27,092 nt of DNA. Source: DATBDM01 sp036269915 (GTDB taxonomy: Bacteria > Actinomycetota > Thermoleophilia > Solirubrobacterales > Solirubrobacteraceae). This document shows, piece after piece, positions 1-6,625 of the stretch. The DNA lies in contig DATBDM010000013.1 of the NCBI GenBank assembly GCA_036269915.1, forward strand, positions 1 through 27,092, in the 5' to 3' direction. The position numbers and the translations under genes are program-made. How positions within the stretch are numbered: position 1 is the stretch's first letter; each line of letters starts with the position of its first letter. Under the pieces are notes generated by a model that saw only the letters and a list, made by a program, of their open reading frames with translations, did not search any database and had not been told where the DNA came from.

Positions 1-1362
1 GCCGAGCCGGAGATCGTGCGCCACTACACGCGCATCTCGCGGCGCAACTTCCACCTCGACGAGGGCTTCTATCCGCTCGGCTCGTGCACGATGAAGCACA
101 ACCCGAAGCTGCACGAGCGCGTCGCCGCCCTGCCCGGCCACGCGCGCCTTCACCCGCTGCAGTCGCCGCGCCGCGCCCAGGGCGCGCTGCAACTGATGTA
201 CGAGCTCCAGGGCGCGCTGGCCGAGATCGCCGGCCTCCCGCACGTTTCGCTGCAGCCCTCCGCGGGCTCCCAAGGCGAGCTGGCCGGCGTCCTGCTCACG
301 CGCGCCTACCACGCCTCGCGCGGGGAGACGCGCACGAAGGTGCTCACGCCCGACACCGCGCACGGCACGAACCCGGCGACGGTGACGATGGGCGGCTACG
401 AGGTGGTCAAGCTCGGCACGGACGCGGCCGGCGGCGTCGATCTCGACGACCTGCGGGCGAACCTGTCCGACGACGTCGCGTGCCTGATGCTCACCAACCC
501 GAACACGCTCGGGGTCTTCGACCAGAACATCGAGGAGATCGCCAGGCTCGTCCATGGCGTCGGGGCGACGCTCTACTACGACGGGGCGAACATCAACGCC
601 GTGATGGGCCGCGCGCGGCCGGGCGACATGGGCTTCGACATCGTCCACTACAACCTGCACAAGACCTTCACCCAGCCGCACGGCGGCGGCGGGCCGGGCG
701 CCGGCCCGATCGCCGTCTCGGACCGGATCGAGCCGTTCCTGCCGCGGCCGCAGGTGGTTCGGCGTGTAACGTCGCCGGACGGACGAGCTTGCGAGACCGG
801 CGAGGCGAAACCGTATTTCGACCTCGACTTCGACCGGCCGCAGTCGATCGGCCGCCTGCGCGGGTTCCAAGGCAACTACGGCGTGTTCGTGCGCTCGTGG
901 GCGTACATCCTCTCGCTGGGCTCCGACGGGCTGCAGGAGGCCTCCGAGACGGCGGTGCTCAATGCCAACTACCTGCTCGCCCGCCTGCGCGAGACGGCCG
1001 GTGCGGACCTCCCGCTGGCCTTCGGCGAGCGCTGCATGCACGAGTTCGTGCTCACCGGCGGGCCGCTGAAGAAGCGCCTCGGGGTGCGGACGCTCGACGT
1101 CGCCAAGCGACTGCTCGACCACGGCTTCCACCCGCCGACCGTCTACTTCCCGCTGCTGGTCGACGAGGCGATGCTGATCGAGCCGACCGAGACCGAGACG
1201 CGCGAGACGCTCGACGCCTTCGCCGAGGCCGTCGGGGCGATCGTGCGCGAGGCCGAGGAGGACCCGGAGATCGCGCGTTCGGCGCCGTACACGACGCCGG
1301 TGCGGCGACTCGACGAGGCGGGCGCCGCCAAGCGCCCCGTTGTGCGCCAGAAGATGGACTGA
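1..1362 (+). CDS. gcvPB: Glycine dehydrogenase (decarboxylating) subunit 2, 5'-partial
   Basis: This is the C-terminal, PLP-binding subunit of the P-protein of the glycine cleavage system. With subunit 1 it decarboxylates glycine and passes the aminomethyl group to lipoyl-GcvH in the cytosol. The frame is open from base 1, and the family motif GFYPLGSCTMKHNPK begins about residue 22, so only a short N-terminal part lies outside the window; the GTG at 16 is not the true start. The PLP lysine is K221 in NLHKTFTQPHGGGGPG. Other conserved blocks seen are SAGSQGELAG and TAHGTNPATV. Between the RPQVVRR and DFDRPQSIG blocks there is a segment of about 15 residues that looks slightly longer than I expect for the family. 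The gene ends at a TGA. Its upstream partners (gcvPA, gcvH, gcvT) would lie off the left edge. Identity is secure. Confidence 0.96.
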   Translation, partial: AEPEIVRHYTRISRRNFHLDEGFYPLGSCTMKHNPKLHERVAALPGHARLHPLQSPRRAQGALQLMYELQGALAEIAGLPHVSLQPSAGSQGELAGVLLTRAYHASRGETRTKVLTPDTAHGTNPATVTMGGYEVVKLGTDAAGGVDLDDLRANLSDDVACLMLTNPNTLGVFDQNIEEIARLVHGVGATLYYDGANINAVMGRARPGDMGFDIVHYNLHKTFTQPHGGGGPGAGPIAVSDRIEPFLPRPQVVRRVTSPDGRACETGEAKPYFDLDFDRPQSIGRLRGFQGNYGVFVRSWAYILSLGSDGLQEASETAVLNANYLLARLRETAGADLPLAFGERCMHEFVLTGGPLKKRLGVRTLDVAKRLLDHGFHPPTVYFPLLVDEAMLIEPTETETRETLDAFAEAVGAIVREAEEDPEIARSAPYTTPVRRLDEAGAAKRPVVRQKMD

Positions 1363-1372
1363 CTCCTCATCG

Positions 1373-1401
1373 CGGGTCAGGGTTTGGACGCCCCGTTTTT
1401 T
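1373..1401 (+). terminator. Possible intrinsic terminator after gcvPB
   Basis: A weak bulged stem (GGGTC at 1374-1378 against GAC-g-CC at 1387-1392) is followed by C/G and then a run of six T (1396-1401). A T6 run is rare in this GC-rich DNA and sits directly downstream of the gcvPB stop. The stem is short and imperfect, so this is a tentative call. Confidence 0.35.
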
Positions 1402-1429
1402 GCGCGTTCGACCGCGCTGGGCAGCCCCT

Positions 1430-1456
1430 GAGGGTCAACCGACCCTCCCAGGGAGG
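1430..1456 (+). promoter_or_regulatory. Two mutually exclusive hairpins over the Shine-Dalgarno of the secreted-protein gene
   Basis: Hairpin A pairs GAGGGTC (1430-1436) with GACCCTC (1441-1447) across an AACC loop. Hairpin B pairs CCTCC (1444-1448) with GGAGG (1452-1456) across a CAG loop. The latter GGAGG is the Shine-Dalgarno of the gene starting at 1461. The strands share bases 1444-1447, so A and B cannot coexist: A frees the ribosome site and B hides it. The pairings are seen directly; a regulatory role is inference. Confidence 0.4.
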
Positions 1457-1460
1457 CCCC

Positions 1461-2024
1461 ATGAAGCACTTCCGCCTGGCCACACTCGTGGCCTCGCTCG
1501 TCTGCGCTCTGCTCATCGGTGGAGCCGCCTCGGCTCAGGCCCAGACGACGGCCGTACCGTTCGCGAAGACGCTGCCCCTCGCGGGCAAGTCCACCACCGG
1601 CAAGAAGCTCAAGAACGCGACCTTCACGGTCCAGAGCTTCTCCAAGAAGAACGGCAAGCTCGTCGCCAACGGCGTCGCCCGCGGCACCTTGAAGGGCAAG
1701 TCGTTCAAGCAGGCCGCGAGCGTGCCGGTCAAGAACCCCAACGTCGGTTCCGGCGCGACCACCGCGCAGGTGCCGCCCATCCCCGGCGCCTGCCAGGTGC
1801 TCAACCTGGTGCTCGGTCCGATCAACCTCAACCTGCTCGGGCTCGTCGTTCGCACGAACCAGATCAACGTGCGCATCGACGCCGTCCCCGGTGCGGGCAA
1901 CCTGCTCGGCAACCTGCTCTGCGGCATCACCAACGCGCTGAACCCCGGCAGCCTCTCGGGGCCGCTGGGTCAGCTGACGCAGATCCTCAACGCGCTGCTG
2001 GCGCTCGTCCCCCGGACGGCGTAG
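1461..2024 (+). CDS. Small secreted protein of unknown function
   Basis: The product is 187 residues. The start is ATG at 1461, five bases (GCCCC-type spacer) after a strong GGGAGG Shine-Dalgarno at 1451-1456. The N-terminus is a clear Sec signal peptide: MKHFR, a hydrophobic core (LATLVASLVCALLIGGAASA) and a likely signal-peptidase-I site after ASAQA at about residue 30. The mature part begins with a Lys/Gly/Ser-rich region (about 40-90) and continues as Asn/Leu/Gly-rich sequence (NLVLGPINLNLLGLVV, LLGNLLCGITNALNP) with two cysteines (in GACQV and LLCGI) that could form a disulfide. I recognise no enzymatic motif. The pattern resembles small exported proteins common in Solirubrobacterales, but I cannot name the family. 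It stands alone between gcvPB and trpS. Confidence 0.8.
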   Translation: MKHFRLATLVASLVCALLIGGAASAQAQTTAVPFAKTLPLAGKSTTGKKLKNATFTVQSFSKKNGKLVANGVARGTLKGKSFKQAASVPVKNPNVGSGATTAQVPPIPGACQVLNLVLGPINLNLLGLVVRTNQINVRIDAVPGAGNLLGNLLCGITNALNPGSLSGPLGQLTQILNALLALVPRTA

Positions 2025-2049
2025 CCGCGGTCGCGGCCCGGGCGGGCGG

Positions 2050-2055
2050 TACGCT
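2050..2055 (+). promoter_or_regulatory. -10 hexamer TACGCT, probable leaderless promoter of trpS
   Basis: TACGCT matches TANNNT and ends 9 nt before the trpS GTG at 2065. No Shine-Dalgarno fits between them, which suggests transcription starts at or next to the start codon. The same hexamer lies 8 nt before cmk. No convincing -35 is visible. Confidence 0.5.
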
Positions 2056-2064
2056 GCCCGGGCC

Positions 2065-3111
2065 GTGATCATCTTCTCGGGCATCCAGCCGACGGGCACC
2101 AAGCACCTCGGCAACTACATCGGCGCGATCACCCGCTACGTCGCGGGTCAGGACCGCGGAGACCCGGCGATCTACTGCATCGTCGACCTGCACGCGACGA
2201 CGGTGCCCTACGACCCGGGCGAGCTGCGCTCGTCCACCAAGGACCTCGCCGCGCTGCTCGTCGCCGCCGGCCTCGACCCCGAGCGGTGCGTCCTCTTCCG
2301 CCAGTCCGACGTGCAGGAGCACACGGAGCTGACCTGGCTGCTCTCGAGCGTCACCTCGGTGGGCGAGCTCAACCGCATGCACCAGTTCCGCGACAAGTCG
2401 CTGCACCAGCGCGACCGCGTCTCGGCGGGCCTCCTCTACTACCCGGTGCTGATGGCCGCCGACGTGCTCGCGTACCGCGCGCACGAGGTGCCGGTCGGCG
2501 AGGACCAGCGCGAGCACGTCGAGCTGATGCGCCGCGTGGCCGAGAACTTCAACCGGCGCTTCGGCGAGGTGCTGGTCGTGCCGGAGGGCCGCTACCCGAC
2601 CGTCGGGGCGCGCGTCACCGACCTGCAGGAGCCCGAGCGCAAGATGTCGACGACCGGCGGCACGCCCAAGGGCACCGTCGAGCTGCTCGACCCGCCCGAC
2701 GTCATCCGCAAGAAGATCCGCGGCGCGACGACCGACTCGGGTGAGGAGATCGTCCGCCGCGCGGACAAGCCGGGGATCTCGAACCTGATCGAGATCATGG
2801 CCGCGGCCCGCGGGCTCGCGCCCGAGGAGGTCGAGAGCGAGTTCGCCGGCTCGCGCTACGGCGACTTCAAGACCGCGGTCGGCGACGCCGTGGTGGAGTG
2901 GCTCGCGCCCGTGCAGGAGCGCTACCCGGAGCTGCGGGCCGACGACGACGAGCTCGAGGGCATCCTCGAGGCGGGCGCGGACAAGGCGCGCGCGATGGCG
3001 CGCGAGACGCTGGCGGACGTGCGCGAGGCGATGGGCGTCGGGCCCCGAGGCGAAGCCGGTGACGAGCGCCCTGCCGCGAGGCAGGGGCGGTCCGTCGGCC
3101 CCGCCGCCTAG
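2065..3111 (+). CDS. trpS: Tryptophanyl-tRNA synthetase
   Basis: The enzyme charges tRNA-Trp with tryptophan using ATP (class Ic aminoacyl-tRNA synthetase, cytosolic dimer). It has 348 residues, normal for the bacterial family. The N-terminal catalytic domain opens with IFSGIQPTGTKHLGNYIGA, which contains the HIGH-type motif as HLGN. The second nucleotide loop reads ERKMSTT, a common variant of KMSKS. Also recognisable are CIVDLHATT, YPVLMAADVLAY and VGEDQREHVEL, the tryptophan/adenylate pocket region. The last 20 or so residues are low-complexity and run over the scpA promoter. The GTG start at 2065 is chosen because MIIFSGIQPTG is the usual N-terminus and a -10 hexamer lies just upstream. 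It is followed 13 nt after its stop by scpA. Confidence 0.97.
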   Translation: MIIFSGIQPTGTKHLGNYIGAITRYVAGQDRGDPAIYCIVDLHATTVPYDPGELRSSTKDLAALLVAAGLDPERCVLFRQSDVQEHTELTWLLSSVTSVGELNRMHQFRDKSLHQRDRVSAGLLYYPVLMAADVLAYRAHEVPVGEDQREHVELMRRVAENFNRRFGEVLVVPEGRYPTVGARVTDLQEPERKMSTTGGTPKGTVELLDPPDVIRKKIRGATTDSGEEIVRRADKPGISNLIEIMAAARGLAPEEVESEFAGSRYGDFKTAVGDAVVEWLAPVQERYPELRADDDELEGILEAGADKARAMARETLADVREAMGVGPRGEAGDERPAARQGRSVGPAA

Positions 3112-3114
3112 CCT
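3109..3114 (+). promoter_or_regulatory. -10 hexamer TAGCCT overlapping the trpS stop, probable scpA promoter
   Basis: The TAG stop of trpS is the first half of TAGCCT, which ends 10 nt before the scpA ATG at 3125. No Shine-Dalgarno is present (the intervening bases are CCCGGGCTCG). This fits a leaderless scpAB transcript embedded in the end of trpS. Confidence 0.45.
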
Positions 3115-3124
3115 CCCGGGCTCG

Positions 3125-3889
3125 ATGCCCGCGCTGATCCATCGCCTGGAGCTCGACCTCGACGTCTTCGCGGGGCCGTTCGACCTGCTGCTCTCGCTCG
3201 TCCTGCGCGAGGAGCTCGACCTGCTCGAGGTCGAGCTGGCGGAGATCGTGCTCGCCTACGTGGACCATCTCGAGGCCCAGGGCGAGCTCGATCTCGACGC
3301 CACGACCGAGTTCCTGGTGCTGATCGCGGCGCTGCTCGAGCTGAAGTCGCGGCTGATGCTGCCCGGCGAGGAGGCCGTCGAGGAGCTCGACGAGCTCGGG
3401 CCCGCCGAGGCGGCCGAGGAGCTGGTCGAGCGGATGCTCGCCTACCTGCGCTTCCGCGGCGCGGGCGCGTGGCTGACCCAGGGGCATGCCGACGGTCAGG
3501 CGTTCCTCACCCGCAGCGCCCCGCTGCCGGCGGCGCTGCGCCGGGTCAGCCTCGACGCGGCCGAGCGCGCCTACGACCCCGAGGTGCTGGGCCGGGCGCT
3601 CGGCGGCCTGCTGCGCACCCCGCTGCCGATCGACGTGCGCCACATGCGGGCGCCGCGGGTCACCGTCGGCGAGCGGCTGGGGATCCTGCGCGGCCTGCTG
3701 CGCCGCCATGCCGGCGCGGTCTCCTTCGACGAGGCCGTCGAGGGCGCCGATCGCGTGACGGTCGCCGTCACCGTCTGGGCGCTGCTCGAGCTCTACAAGC
3801 GCGGCGAGGCCTCGTGGGACCAGGACGAGCCCTTCGGGCCGATCACCGTGCGCGCCATCCAGGCGCCGGCCCACGAGCAGGCCGCGTGA
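3125..3889 (+). CDS. scpA: Segregation and condensation protein A (kleisin)
   Basis: ScpA is the kleisin subunit that bridges the SMC ATPase heads and binds a ScpB dimer, supporting chromosome condensation and segregation. The 254-residue product starts LIHRLELDLDVFAGPFDLLL, where the FxGPFDLLL motif is the hallmark of the ScpA N-terminal domain. It continues with LREELDLLEVELAEI and an LLELKSRLMLP helix; the C-terminal winged-helix part holds VTVAVTVWALLELYKRGEA. The start is placed at ATG 3125: an upstream in-frame ATG at 3059 would add 22 low-complexity residues overlapping trpS and lies upstream of the -10. The gene ends GTGA, overlapping the scpB start by 4 nt, so the two are translationally coupled and made in matched amounts. 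Confidence 0.95.
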   Translation: MPALIHRLELDLDVFAGPFDLLLSLVLREELDLLEVELAEIVLAYVDHLEAQGELDLDATTEFLVLIAALLELKSRLMLPGEEAVEELDELGPAEAAEELVERMLAYLRFRGAGAWLTQGHADGQAFLTRSAPLPAALRRVSLDAAERAYDPEVLGRALGGLLRTPLPIDVRHMRAPRVTVGERLGILRGLLRRHAGAVSFDEAVEGADRVTVAVTVWALLELYKRGEASWDQDEPFGPITVRAIQAPAHEQAA

Positions 3890-4476
3890 GCCCGCTCGCC
3901 CGCACGCTCGAGGCGCTGCTCTTCCTCTCGCCCGAGCCGGTGTCGGTCGACGAGCTCGCCGACGCCGCGCAGGCCGACGAGGAGGCCGTCGTCCGCGCGC
4001 TGCGCGAGCTGGCCGGCGCGCTCGACGGCCGGGGGGTGGTGCTGCGCGAGGTCGCCGGCGGCTGGTCGCTCGCCTCGCACCCGGACGCCGAGGAGGCGGC
4101 CCGGCGCCTGCTCGCCCGCCCGCGGACCTCGGCCCTCACGCCCGCCCAGGCGGAGACGCTGGCGATCGTCGCCTACCTACAGCCGGTCTCGCGGCCGGAG
4201 GTCGCGCGGATCCGCGGCGTCGCCTCGGAGTCCGCGACCGCCGCGCTGACCGAGCGCGGGTTGATCGAGGAGTCCGGGCGCTCGCAGTTCGGCGCCGTGC
4301 TCTACCGCACCACGCCGCTGTTCCTGAAGCTCTTCGGGCTGCGCACGACCGAGGACCTGCCCGATCCGGAGCAGTGGGACCCGAGCCCGGAGGAGGCCGG
4401 CGCGCTGCGCGACCGGCTGCTGCGGGCCGGCGAGCAGCGTGCAGGCACCGCCGCAGGACCCGTGACGGAGGGTTAG
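3886..4476 (+). CDS. scpB: Segregation and condensation protein B
   Basis: ScpB is a winged-helix dimer that binds ScpA in the SMC-ScpAB condensin. The 196-residue product begins LARTLEALLFLSPEPVSVDELA, the usual ScpB N-terminus, and carries the signature LTPAQAETLAIVAYLQPVSR followed by PEVARIRGV and LYRTTPLFLKLFGL. The start is GTG at 3886 inside the scpA stop (GTGA); a long open frame further upstream is only a shadow of scpA. Downstream, its TAG stop (4474-4476) overlaps the antiparallel TAA stop of rlmN (4473-4475), so the two convergent genes share the bases TTAG and leave no room for a terminator. Confidence 0.95.
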   Translation: MSPLARTLEALLFLSPEPVSVDELADAAQADEEAVVRALRELAGALDGRGVVLREVAGGWSLASHPDAEEAARRLLARPRTSALTPAQAETLAIVAYLQPVSRPEVARIRGVASESATAALTERGLIEESGRSQFGAVLYRTTPLFLKLFGLRTTEDLPDPEQWDPSPEEAGALRDRLLRAGEQRAGTAAGPVTEG

Positions 4477-5474
4477 CCCGCGGCGGCCGTCACGGGCTGC
4501 TTCGCGGCGAGCTGGCCGCAGGCCGCGTCGATGTCGCGGCCGCGGGTGAGGCGCACCGTGGCGCGCAGGCCGTGCTCCTCGAGCGCGGCGCGGAAGGCGT
4601 CGATCGCCCCGCGGCCCGAACCGTCGTACGCGGCGTCGGTCGGGTTGTAGGGAATCAGGTTGAGCTTGTAGATCCGCGGATCGAGCAGCTTCGCGAGCTG
4701 GACCGCCTGCGCGTAGTTGTCGTTGACGCCGGCGAGCATCACGTACTCGACGAAGACCTGCCGACGGCGGCGCGCGTAGAACGCCTCGCAGGCCTCGAGC
4801 ACCTCGGCCAGGCCGAAGCGGTCGTTGACCGGCATGATCTTGGAGCGCAGCGCGTCCTCGGGCGCATGCAGCGAGAGCGCCAGGCGGATCGGCATGTCCT
4901 GCTCGGTCAGCCGCCTGATGCCCGGCACCCAGCCGACGGTCGAGATGCCCGTGCGGCGGTGGGTGATGCCGATCTCCGGCAGCCGGCGCGCCGCCGCGAG
5001 CACGTTGTCGAGGTTCATCATCGGCTCGCCCATGCCCATGTAGACCAGGTGGTCGAGCTCCTCCATGCGGCGGAAGTGCAGGACCTGGTCGAGGATCTCC
5101 GAGGCGGTGAGGTTGCGGCCGAACTTCATCGAGCCGGTCGCGCAGAAGGTGCAGGTCAGCGGGCAGCCGGACTGCGAGGAGACGCAGACCGAGCGGCGCC
5201 CGTCGCGGTAGCGCATCAGCACCGCCTCGACGGCGCGGCCGTCGTGGGTGTGGAAGAGCGCCTTGACCGTCCCGTCCTTCGAGTGGGCCTCGCGCACGAG
5301 CTCGAGCGTCGAGTAGGGGATCTCGGCGGCGAGCTTGGCGCGCAGGCCGGCGGGGAGGTCGGTCATCGCCTCGTAGCCGGGCGCGCCGGTCGCCGTCCAG
5401 CGCCACACCTGGCGGGTGCGGAAGGCGGGCTCGCCGGCGGCGGCGAGGGTCGCGTCGAGGCGTTCGAGGTCCAC
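4473..5474 (-). CDS. rlmN: Dual-specificity 23S rRNA/tRNA (adenine-C2) methyltransferase
   Basis: RlmN is a radical-SAM enzyme that makes 2-methyladenosine at A2503 of 23S rRNA and A37 of some tRNAs. The radical-SAM cluster motif CX3CX2C is in QSGCPLTCTFCATG (C104, C108, C111 with the start used here). The GEPMMNLDNV block and a C-terminal conserved cysteine in DIDAACGQL are present, matching the methyl-carrying cysteine pair of the family. I chose GTG at 5474 (N-terminus MDLERLDATLAAAGEPAFR, 333 residues) because a TACTCT -10 ends 6 nt upstream. Alternatives are ATG at 5504 or GTG-type codons further up, giving 343-347 residues, but these would start inside rluB or upstream of the promoter. 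It diverges from rluB and converges on scpB. Confidence 0.94.
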   Translation of the reverse strand: MDLERLDATLAAAGEPAFRTRQVWRWTATGAPGYEAMTDLPAGLRAKLAAEIPYSTLELVREAHSKDGTVKALFHTHDGRAVEAVLMRYRDGRRSVCVSSQSGCPLTCTFCATGSMKFGRNLTASEILDQVLHFRRMEELDHLVYMGMGEPMMNLDNVLAAARRLPEIGITHRRTGISTVGWVPGIRRLTEQDMPIRLALSLHAPEDALRSKIMPVNDRFGLAEVLEACEAFYARRRRQVFVEYVMLAGVNDNYAQAVQLAKLLDPRIYKLNLIPYNPTDAAYDGSGRGAIDAFRAALEEHGLRATVRLTRGRDIDAACGQLAAKQPVTAAAG

Positions 5475-5480
5475 CCCTCC

Positions 5481-5490
5481 AGAGTAGGGT
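5481..5490. promoter_or_regulatory. Overlapping divergent -10 hexamers of rlmN and rluB
   Basis: The ten bases AGAGTAGGGT hold TACTCT on the minus strand (5486 down to 5481, 6 nt before the rlmN GTG) and TAGGGT on the plus strand (5485-5490, 12 nt before the rluB ATG). The two hexamers share two base pairs, so RNA polymerase could probably occupy only one direction at a time. Confidence 0.5.
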
Positions 5491-5502
5491 GGACGCGAGA
5501 CC

Positions 5503-6234
5503 ATGCGCCTCGCCAAGTTCCTCGCCCACGCCGGCGTCGCCTCCCGCCGGGCCAGCGAGCAGCTGGTGTTCGCCGGCCGCGTGCGCGTCGCGGGGCGGAT
5601 CGTCCGCGATCCCGCGACCGACGTCGACGGTTCCGAGGGGATCGACGTCGACGGCGAGCCGATCCGTGTCCACGACGGCCGCCGCGCGGTCTACGCCGTC
5701 AACAAGCCGCTCGGCGTCGTCTCCACGGCGTCGGACCCCCAGGGCCGCCCGACGGTCGTCGAGCTCGTGCGCAGCGGTCGGCGGCTGTACCCGGTCGGCC
5801 GCCTCGACGCCGAGACCACCGGGCTGATCCTGCTCACCGACGACGGCGACCTCGCGCACCGGCTCATGCACCCCTCCTACGAGGTGCCGCGCATCTACCG
5901 CGCGAGGGTGCGCCGGCCGCCGGTCCGCGCCCGCGAGCTCGACGCCCTGCGCGAGGGCGTGCTCCTCGATGACGGCCGCACGGCGCCCGCCAAGGTCCGC
6001 CGGCTCGCGGGAGACACGCTCGAGCTGACCCTGCACGAGGGCCGCAAGCGCCAGGTCCGGCGCATGCTCGAGGCCGTCGGGCATCCCGTGGCCGAGCTCA
6101 CCCGGGTCGCCTTCGGCCCCCTCGGCCTCGGCGACCTCGCACCGGGCGCCGCGCGGCGCCTCACCGACGCCGAGATCGAGCGCCTGCGGCGCGTGGCGAG
6201 CCGCCCGCATCCGCGTCGGCGCCGCGCCGCCTGA
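5503..6234 (+). CDS. rluB: Ribosomal large-subunit pseudouridine synthase (RsuA/RluB family)
   Basis: It isomerises uridine to pseudouridine in rRNA, by family most likely U2605 of 23S rRNA. The 243-residue protein has an N-terminal S4 RNA-binding domain (MRLAKFLAHAGVASRRASEQL through about residue 60). The catalytic domain follows, with NKPLGVVST (motif I region) and GRLDAETTGLILLTDDG, where the catalytic aspartate is D102. A typical HEGRKRQVRRMLEAVGHPV block closes the active site. There is no Shine-Dalgarno before ATG 5503, only a -10 hexamer, so the mRNA is probably leaderless. RsuA (16S) cannot be fully excluded by eye, but placement near scpAB is the usual RluB context. Confidence 0.93.
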   Translation: MRLAKFLAHAGVASRRASEQLVFAGRVRVAGRIVRDPATDVDGSEGIDVDGEPIRVHDGRRAVYAVNKPLGVVSTASDPQGRPTVVELVRSGRRLYPVGRLDAETTGLILLTDDGDLAHRLMHPSYEVPRIYRARVRRPPVRARELDALREGVLLDDGRTAPAKVRRLAGDTLELTLHEGRKRQVRRMLEAVGHPVAELTRVAFGPLGLGDLAPGAARRLTDAEIERLRRVASRPHPRRRRAA

Positions 6235-6240
6235 TTCAAT
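6235..6240 (+). promoter_or_regulatory. -10 hexamer TTCAAT before aroH
   Basis: TTCAAT directly follows the rluB TGA stop and ends 9 nt before the aroH ATG at 6250. The A/T-rich patch stands out in the GC-rich surroundings and no Shine-Dalgarno lies between (GGCCCGCCC), consistent with leaderless transcription. Confidence 0.4.
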
Positions 6241-6249
6241 GGCCCGCCC

Positions 6250-6615
6250 ATGAGGCTGATCGCGCTGCGGGGCGCCAACACCGTCGAGGCGAACGAGCCG
6301 GCCGCGATCCTCGCCGCGACGACCGAGCTGATGCAGGCGCTGATCGAGCGCAACCGGCTCGACGCCGACAACCTCGTCTCGTGCATCTTCACCCTGACCG
6401 AGGATCTCGACGCCGAGTTCCCGGCCGTCGCGGCGCGCGCGATGGGGCTGAGCAAGGTGCCGCTGATGTGCGCGCGGGAGATCCCCGTGCCGGGCTCGCT
6501 GCCGCAGGTCGTGCGCGTGCTCGTGCACTGCTATCCGCCGGTCGGCGTCGACCCGCAGCACGTCTACCTCGGCGAGGCGCGCGCGCTGCGGCTCGACCTC
6601 GAAGGCGCGCAATAA
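6250..6615 (+). CDS. aroH: Chorismate mutase, AroH (monofunctional, Bacillus-type)
   Basis: It rearranges chorismate to prephenate, the branch point to phenylalanine and tyrosine. At 121 residues it matches the small trimeric AroH fold rather than the all-helical AroQ type. The N-terminus MRLIALRGANTVEANEP corresponds to the conserved RGATTVE segment with the substrate-binding arginine (R7) and the glutamate of TVE. A second conserved block is VPLMCAREIPVPGSLP, equivalent to VPVTCMQEMDV in B. subtilis, followed by VVRVLVHCYPP and HVYLGEARALRLDL with the C-terminal arginine. It precedes hisC by 10 nt, and a DAHP synthase and EPSP synthase follow about 2.5 kb on, so it belongs to an aromatic amino-acid cluster. 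Confidence 0.93.
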   Translation: MRLIALRGANTVEANEPAAILAATTELMQALIERNRLDADNLVSCIFTLTEDLDAEFPAVAARAMGLSKVPLMCAREIPVPGSLPQVVRVLVHCYPPVGVDPQHVYLGEARALRLDLEGAQ

Positions 6616-6618
6616 GCT
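6613..6618 (+). promoter_or_regulatory. -10 hexamer TAAGCT overlapping the aroH stop, probable hisC promoter
   Basis: The TAA stop of aroH forms the first half of TAAGCT, which ends 7 nt before the hisC ATG at 6626. This spacing puts the expected transcription start on the initiation codon. A GAGG at 6621-6624 is too close to ATG to be a good Shine-Dalgarno. Confidence 0.45.
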
Positions 6619-6625
6619 TCGAGGC

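Noticed and set aside
84..1460. Long open frame on the plus strand leading into the secreted-protein gene
   Set aside because: It is an Arg/Ala/Pro-rich out-of-frame reading of gcvPB; the real gene begins at ATG 1461 with a Shine-Dalgarno and signal peptide.
3059..3124. Upstream ATG for scpA at 3059
   Set aside because: It adds low-complexity residues inside trpS, upstream of the predicted promoter, and the conserved ScpA N-terminus begins after ATG 3125.
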